From positions 1 through 5,066 of the forward strand of contig JAFAWJ010000754.1 in NCBI GenBank assembly GCA_019242065.1: a DNA stretch of 5,066 nucleotides, in the 5' to 3' direction. The DNA comes from Chloroflexota bacterium (GTDB lineage Bacteria; Chloroflexota; UBA6077; CF-72). The notes beneath the pieces were generated by a model. It had not been told where the DNA came from and did no database searches. It saw only the letters and a list, made by a program, of their open reading frames with translations. The translations under genes were made by a program, and so were the position numbers. Below are positions 1-5,066 of this stretch, one piece after another (the stretch's first letter is position 1; the number at the start of each line of letters is the position of its first letter).

Positions 1-8
1 TAGAAGTA

Positions 9-72
9 GGTTCTCATCGAGAACGTTGGTTCTCTTTTTGACTGTCGGTGGGTTTCTCATCGAGAACGTTGG
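9..72. repeat. Direct repeat carrying GTTCTC/GAGAAC half-sites, operator-like
   Basis: A 19-bp sequence, TTCTCATCGAGAACGTTGG, occurs at 11-29 and again at 54-72, with starts 43 bp apart (about four helical turns). Each copy contains the inverted repeat TTCTC-ATC-GAGAA. The first copy extends to GTTCTC-ATC-GAGAAC (10-24), and a further GTTCTC follows at 29-34, giving GAGAAC-GTTG-GTTCTC (19-34). In all there are five half-sites in alternating orientation. The arrangement looks like a multi-site regulator operator for a gene beyond the left edge. It might instead be part of a longer repeat array cut by the window edge. Confidence 0.6.
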
Positions 73-92
73 CTAATTTTCTTTGATAAGTG

Positions 93-121
93 ACTCGACT
101 CCGCAACGACGATGGTGTCAA
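93..121 (-). promoter_or_regulatory. Weak candidate promoter reading leftwards out of the window
   Basis: A perfect TTGACA lies on the minus strand (121 to 116). It is followed after 17 nt by TCGAGT (98 to 93), which matches only three of six -10 positions. Transcription would run left across the GTTCTC/GAGAAC repeats, placing them just downstream of the start. The poor -10 makes this tentative. Confidence 0.2.
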
Positions 122-144
122 CTCTCACCGTGACTTGGAGTGAC

Positions 145-158
145 CGACTGATCAGTCG
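145..158. promoter_or_regulatory. 14-bp perfect palindrome, possible operator
   Basis: CGACTGATCAGTCG is perfectly self-complementary, and outer ACC/GGT bases nearly extend it with a 2-nt offset. Short GC-flanked GATC-centred palindromes of this kind are often TetR-type operators, but no regulator gene is visible near it on the left. It could equally be a small hairpin (CGACT-GATC-AGTCG). Confidence 0.35.
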
Positions 159-212
159 CGGTTAGCACGTCACGCGGGGGGTCGCCGCGGGAAGGAGCGC
201 AGCGACTGGCGG

Positions 213-232
213 CGGGGGGCGGCAGCCCCCTG
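213..232. repeat. GC-rich hairpin left of the palindrome array
   Basis: GGGGGC-GGCA-GCCCCC (215-230) forms a 6-bp GC stem with a 4-nt loop. It extends to 8 bp if a G-T pair (214/231) and the C-G pair (213/232) are counted. GGGTC (179-183) could also close a longer stem with GACCC (232-236) around it. No T-run follows on either strand, so it is not a standard intrinsic terminator. Confidence 0.6.
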
Positions 233-236
233 ACCC

Positions 237-250
237 GGTGCGTTAGCACC
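237..250. repeat. Small hairpin abutting the palindrome array
   Basis: GGTGC-GTTA-GCACC is a 5-bp stem with a 4-nt loop. Its last two bases (249-250) are also the first two of the first 24-bp palindrome, so both stems cannot form fully at once. With the hairpin at 213-232 and the three palindromes, it makes five consecutive hairpins between 213 and 320. Confidence 0.5.
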
Positions 251-320
251 CAGCGGCACATGTGCCGCTGGGCCGAGGGGCGCATGCGCCCCTCGGGGAG
301 ACCGCGCATGCGCGGTCTCC
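249..320. repeat. Tandem array of three perfect 24-bp palindromes
   Basis: Three perfect palindromes of identical length lie end to end with no spacer: 249-272, 273-296 and 297-320. The left arms (12 nt each) are CCCAGCGGCACA, CCGAGGGGCGCA and GGAGACCGCGCA, and each right arm is its exact reverse complement. All share the centre CATG (ACATGT once, GCATGC twice), but the arms otherwise differ, so each unit keeps full self-complementarity with different bases. The array starts 9 nt beyond the stop codon of the last ABC gene and would form three strong hairpins in its 3' UTR. No T-tract follows on either strand. Possible roles are transcript 3'-end protection or termination, an extragenic palindromic element, or a protein-binding array. 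Confidence 0.9.
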
Positions 321-329
321 GCCCAAAAA

Positions 330-2176
330 CTAAGCCGGGACCATCTCGGCGAACTGTTGTTGGTACAGGTTGAAGTAATGCCCGTGCTGGGCCAGCAGCG
401 TGCGGTGGGTGCCGCGCTCGATCACGCGACCCGCATCCAGGACCAGGACCTGATCCGCCGCGCGGATGGTCGACAGGCGGTGGGCGATCACCAGCGACGT
501 GCGACCCGCGAGCAATTTCGACAAAGCTTGCTGCACCAGCAACTCGGTCTGCGAGTCGATATTCGAGGTCGCCTCGTCGAGGATCAGCACCTCCGGGTTG
601 GCCAGCACCGCGCGGGCGATGGCGATCAACTGGCGCTGGCCCAGCGACAGGTTGGCGGCGCGCTCCATCACGGCCGTGTCGTAGCCGTTGGCCATGCGCT
701 GGATGAATTCGTCGGCGTTGGCCACCCTGGCCGCGGCGACGACCTCGTCCATGCTCGCCTCGGGCTTCCCGTACCGGATGTTGTCGGCGATGCTGCCCGA
801 GAACAGGAAGTTGTCCTGCAGCACAAGCCCGATCGACGAGCGCAGCGTCTTGAAGGACACGTCGCGCAGATCGTAGCCGTCGAGCAGGACCGCGCCCTGG
901 ACGGGATCGTAGAAGCGGCACAGCAGCGAAGCGATCGTCGTTTTGCCGGCGCCAGTATGCCCCACCAGGGCGATCATCTCACCCGGATTGGCGTGGAAGC
1001 TGACGCTGTCGAGAACTGGCTCACGACCATACGAGAAGGTCACGTCGTTGAATTCGACCTCGCCGCGCACGTGCGGCAGCACCACGGGCTCCTCGGCCTC
1101 GTGAATGGTGATTGGCTCGTCGAGGAGCTCGAAGACCTTCTCGGCCGCGGCTGTGGCCGCCTGGAGCTGGTTGTAGAACTGGGTCAGGGTGCGGATCGGC
1201 TGGAAGAAGCGCGTGACGTAGGCCAGGAAGGCAACCAGGATGCCGAGGGTCACCTCACTGCCGTTGACCATCAGCCAGCCGCCATAGGCGATGACGGCCA
1301 CGGTGGCTGCCGCGTTGCACAGCTCGACGATCGGCAGCAGCATCGACGACAGCGTGTTGGCCTTGATGTTGGCCACGCGGTTGTCTTCGTTGAGTGTGTC
1401 GAACTGCTCGAAACTGGCATCCTCGCGGGCAAAGGCCTGCACGACCCGCACGCCCGCGAAGGACTCGGCGAACTCGCCGGTGAGCGTGGCGATCGTAATA
1501 CGCGAGCGGCGATAGGCGACCTTGGCCTTCTCGGTGAAGATCCAGACCGCGATCACCATCAGTGGCATGACCGAGAAGGTGACCAGCGCCAGTTTGGGTG
1601 CCAGGTAGACCATCACGACGACGGTGAAGATCAGCGTCAGGACGTCGCTCAGGGCCTGGATGATGCCGTTGCTGAGCAGGTCGTTGACGGTCTGCACGTC
1701 GTTGATGACGCGTGAGACGACCACGCCGGCGGGCGTGTTGTCGAAGTACTGCAGCGGCAGCTTCTGAATGTGGCGGACCATGTCGCCGCGCATGGACTGC
1801 AGCATGCGCTGGCCGGCGTTGGTCATCACCCAGAACTGGGCCCAGTTGGCCAGGAACGACCCGAAGTAGGCCAGCAAGGTCAGGCCCAGGAACACGGTCA
1901 TGCCGACGTAGTTGCCAGTGGAGACGTAGTTGTCGATGGCAACCTTGACCCAGACCGGGCCGATGGTGAGCAGCGCGGCCTGGGCGAACGTCATGACCAG
2001 CGCGAAGGTGATGCTGCCGCGGAACGGCCGGGCGTAGGTGAGCGCGCGCTTGGTGATGTGCGGGTCGTAGACGGCGCCGTCGACATCCGCGACGTTGTTG
2101 AGCATGCCCGGGCCCATGCCGCCTCGATTGAGGCCCATGCCCCCGCCCATGCCGCCGCCGCCGCCCCCGCCCATCA

Positions 2177-2180
<4 letters not shown>
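330..2180 (-). CDS. ABC exporter half-transporter (TMD-NBD), second subunit of a heterodimer
   Basis: This 616-aa protein is a type-I (type IV fold) ABC exporter half-transporter with an N-terminal membrane domain and a C-terminal ATPase. Hydrophobic segments lie near residues 54-78, 93-117, 174-194, 197-215, 279-305 and 311-328. The NBD shows A-loop Y384, Walker A GHTGAGKT (407-414), Q-loop Q455, signature LSLGQ (511-515, not LSGGQ), Walker B VLILDE (531-536, catalytic E536), D-loop SNID (539-542) and switch H567. Residues 1-26 are almost only Gly (15) and Met (7). The ATG at 2180 overlaps the previous gene's stop by 4 nt. It is the first of three consecutive ATGs and has the best spacing to an AGGAG, so it was chosen as the start. 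It probably pairs with the 2177-3988 product to export hydrophobic or drug-like compounds or lipids; the substrate is inferred only from the MarR context. A homodimer cannot be excluded. Confidence 0.95.
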
Positions 2181-3984
<1,804 letters not shown>

Positions 3985-3988
<4 letters not shown>

Positions 3989-4482
3989 TGCATAGACCCA
4001 CCTGGATAAGACTTGGATATGGCTTTGGCCAGACGCTTCATGGCCGGAATTGCCGCCTCGAGCTGCTCGCGATCGGTCAGATCCAGCGAGGCCAGCGCGT
4101 GATCGATGGTTTGTTCGCGCGCGTTGCCGAGCTGGGTGACCCACTCGCTCCCAGACGGGCTGAGGCGCAGACACGCGGCGCGGCCGTCTTGAGGATCGAC
4201 GGTGCGTTCGAGCAGCCCGGCACGGGCAAGTTGCTTGACCAGCGTGCTGACGGAATTGGAGGCGATGCCCAGTTCGGAGGCCGCGTCGTGGACGCGGATG
4301 CCGGGCCGACGGTCGAGCAGCCGCAACAGCTCGCCCTCGGACTGGGTGATGTCGAGGGCTTCGCGTTCGGCGCGAGTGTGGTAGCGCAGCCCACGGCCGA
4401 TGCGGGACAGCACTCTGGCGAGCTCGGAGGTCAGGCTGCCAGCGGCTGGCGGCGGGGAGGGATCAACGAGAAGTGTAGACAT
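3985..4482 (-). CDS. MarR-family winged-helix transcriptional regulator
   Basis: This 165-aa protein has the size and layout of MarR repressors: N-terminal and C-terminal helices for dimerisation around a winged HTH at about residues 45-110. The recognition helix is about SNSVSTLVKQLARAGLL (76-92). The wing carries the family hallmark DPQDGRA (96-102), followed by LRLSPSG (105-111). A proline-rich stretch (residues 8-12) precedes helix 1. Dimeric MarR proteins bind palindromes near their own promoter and usually release DNA on binding small aromatic ligands. A candidate palindrome lies immediately upstream (4484-4502). The gene opens the operon with the two ABC genes, and its TGA overlaps the next ATG, so it is probably the local repressor of the exporter. 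No clear Shine-Dalgarno precedes the ATG at 4482 and no other in-frame ATG lies nearby. The ligand cannot be told from sequence. Confidence 0.93.
3998..4003 (-). promoter_or_regulatory. Shine-Dalgarno of the first ABC gene, inside marR
   Basis: AGGTGG on the minus strand lies 9 nt before the ATG at 3988, inside the marR 3' end. It decides the start: the ATG that forms the ATGA overlap is used rather than an upstream in-frame codon at 4174. It allows independent as well as coupled translation. Confidence 0.7.
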
Positions 4483-4483
4483 C

Positions 4484-4502
4484 TCTATCTGTGACAGAGA
4501 TA
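4484..4502. promoter_or_regulatory. Candidate MarR operator (imperfect 19-bp palindrome)
   Basis: The plus strand reads TCTATCTGTGACAGAGATA. The core TCTGT-G-ACAGA (4488-4498) is a perfect 11-bp palindrome. Extended to 19 bp, seven of nine arm positions pair; the mismatches are 4485/4501 and 4487/4499. The site begins 2 bp upstream of the marR start codon and overlaps the -10 candidate, where an autorepressor would be expected to bind. The length and position fit MarR operators in general; that the local MarR binds it is inferred. Confidence 0.55.
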
Positions 4503-4508
4503 TTACCA
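4500..4508 (-). promoter_or_regulatory. Extended -10 promoter element for the marR-ABC-ABC operon
   Basis: The minus strand reads TGG-TAATAT, an extended -10 (TGn before a hexamer differing from TATAAT at one position). The expected -35 position (about 4523-4528, ACCGCC on the minus strand) is poor, which suits an extended -10 promoter. Transcription would start near 4492, giving a leader of only about 10 nt before the ATG at 4482. That agrees with the lack of a visible Shine-Dalgarno. Prediction from sequence only. Confidence 0.5.
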
Positions 4509-4533
4509 GGCTCGCGATCCGGGGCGGTGTGGC

Positions 4534-5066
4534 TCAGATGAAACCCAGCGTCGGCGGCAGGCCCAGCAGGTAGGCGCCCACGTTTTCGTAGTGCGCGCGC
4601 CGCGCCTGCACCTGTTGCGTCACTGCGTGCACGTCGCGGAACCGTCGCTCGAACGGACGGTTTTCGAAGATCGCATTCGAGCCCGCCAGCGTGTACGCCG
4701 TGTCCACCACCGCGGCCGCCTCGTGGGTCGCGTGCGTGGCGGCCAGCCGCAGCGTTACCCGCTGGTCCAGCGTCACCGCACCCGTGGCGACCGCCGAGTC
4801 CCACACCGAGGCCAGTGTGTCGTGCAGGTAGCCGCGCGCCGCCGCCAGTCGCGCGTGCGCTTGCGCTACGGACAGCTGCACCGTGGCGCTCTCTCGAATC
4901 GAGCGGTCCATGCCGCGCGGCACCTTCCCCGCCGCAAAGTCGACAATCGCTGCCAGGCTGGCGTGGGCAATGCCCAGCGCTACCGATCCGAAGGCTGGGC
5001 CAAAAAAGCCGTTGTTGTTGAAGGCACCGAGCGGCCCCGAGTCGCGCTGGGTCGCCGGCGACACGC
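4534..5066 (-). CDS. Acyl-CoA dehydrogenase type-2 / flavin-dependent monooxygenase-like protein, C-terminal part (5' end outside window)
   Basis: About 177 residues are visible, open to the right edge. A GTG at 5064 falls in frame but is probably an internal Val, because family members are about 380-410 aa and this piece matches only their last, all-helical domain. Features seen are the FGPAFGSVALGIAHASL helix (about residues 21-37 of the visible part), repeated Ala-rich helices, and the C-terminal family pattern LAGSNAIFENRPFERRFRD (126-144) followed by VHAVTQQ. This pattern is typical of the acyl-CoA dehydrogenase C-terminal domain type 2, which also occurs in group-D two-component flavin monooxygenases such as HsaA- and DszC-like enzymes. 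The protein is cytosolic and FAD- or reduced-FMN-dependent. Whether it dehydrogenates a thioester or hydroxylates an aromatic cannot be decided without the missing N-terminal half. It is on the same strand as marR with a 51-nt gap, so transcription may read through into the exporter operon. Confidence 0.85.
   Translation of the reverse strand, partial: VSPATQRDSGPLGAFNNNGFFGPAFGSVALGIAHASLAAIVDFAAGKVPRGMDRSIRESATVQLSVAQAHARLAAARGYLHDTLASVWDSAVATGAVTLDQRVTLRLAATHATHEAAAVVDTAYTLAGSNAIFENRPFERRFRDVHAVTQQVQARRAHYENVGAYLLGLPPTLGFI

Larger units (their letters stand above)
1..329. other. Gene-less, highly structured intergenic region
   Basis: No convincing coding sequence was found here on either strand. 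Positions 1 to about 120 are visibly AT-richer and carry the direct-repeat operator-like array. About 160-320 is very GC-rich and holds the hairpin series ending in three 24-bp palindromes. GTTAGCAC occurs at 161-168 and 242-249, bracketing a 73-bp GC-rich segment. The left neighbour gene is outside the window, so the orientation of the region's regulatory signals is unknown. Confidence 0.7.

Noticed and set aside
19..34. LexA (SOS) box
   Set aside because: The GAAC-N4-GTTC core matches, but the outer bases are A/T rather than C/G, the second repeat copy lacks the matching half, and no SOS gene is visible.
9..72. Two direct repeats that might be a CRISPR array
   Set aside because: There are only two copies, of about 19-21 bp. 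The intervening 24 bp itself contains another GTTCTC half-site, and no cas gene is visible. Operator-like repeats explain it better.
112..165. 17-codon plus-strand ORF starting MVSTLTV
   Set aside because: Too short, with no clear ribosome site and no recognisable pattern; expected by chance.
249..320. Classical intrinsic terminator after the ABC genes
   Set aside because: The hairpins are strong, but no T-run follows them in either direction. The only T5 on the minus strand lies between the stop codon and the first hairpin, on the wrong side.
160..320. Guide-type transposon RNA (HEARO/omega RNA) of an IscB or TnpB locus
   Set aside because: The hairpin density is suggestive, but no IscB or TnpB coding sequence lies in the window and I cannot match the conserved RNA core; left only as a search to run.
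118..921. Minus-strand open frame of 267 codons
   Set aside because: Arg/Gly/Ala-rich translation lying within the ABC gene in another frame and running into the hairpin region; a shadow of the high-GC ABC gene.
357..1715. Long plus-strand open frame opposite the second ABC gene, and a similar one at 2903-4009
   Set aside because: The translations are low-complexity (His/Gln/Val/Asp/Arg-rich), typical of antisense frames of GC-rich genes, while the minus strand encodes complete conserved ABC proteins.
3989..4174. Upstream-extended start of the first ABC gene
   Set aside because: The extra 62 residues overlap marR in another frame and resemble no ABC N-terminus. The ATG at 3988 has a good Shine-Dalgarno and an ATGA overlap.

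Overview
The window is a high-GC stretch (roughly 60-65% by eye) from an unidentified bacterium. The ABC/MarR operon type, the Gly/Met-rich transporter N-terminus and the acyl-CoA dehydrogenase type-2 neighbour would suit a Chloroflexota- or Actinomycetota-like lineage. There is no marker gene, so this placement is only an inference.

All four recognisable genes lie on the minus strand. In transcription order (right to left) they are: the C-terminal part of an acyl-CoA dehydrogenase / group-D flavin monooxygenase-like protein (4534-5066, running off the right edge); a MarR-family repressor (3985-4482); and two complete half-transporter ABC exporters (2177-3988 and 330-2180). marR, the first exporter gene and the second exporter gene are joined by two successive 4-nt ATGA stop/start overlaps. 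Each downstream start has its own Shine-Dalgarno inside the preceding gene. This is a tightly coupled three-gene unit of the known type 'MarR repressor plus heterodimeric multidrug-type ABC exporter'.

The 51-nt gap upstream of marR holds an extended -10 (TGG-TAATAT) overlapped by a 19-bp imperfect palindrome. This suggests that MarR represses its own operon and is relieved by a ligand, probably a compound the exporter removes. The two NBDs are not identical: the first has a canonical LSGGQ signature and the second has LSLGQ, while both keep the catalytic Glu and the switch His.

Positions 1-329 contain no convincing gene but are unusually structured. Just past the stop codon of the last ABC gene lie three perfect 24-bp palindromes placed end to end with no spacer (249-272, 273-296, 297-320). 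All are centred on CATG but have different arms. Two further hairpins (213-232, 237-250) continue the series, so five consecutive hairpins sit within about 110 bp. Further left are a 14-bp perfect palindrome (145-158), a weak promoter candidate, and an AT-richer operator-like array made of a 19-bp direct repeat with GTTCTC/GAGAAC half-sites (9-72). The array may control a gene beyond the left edge. The palindrome array is the most unusual thing in the window.
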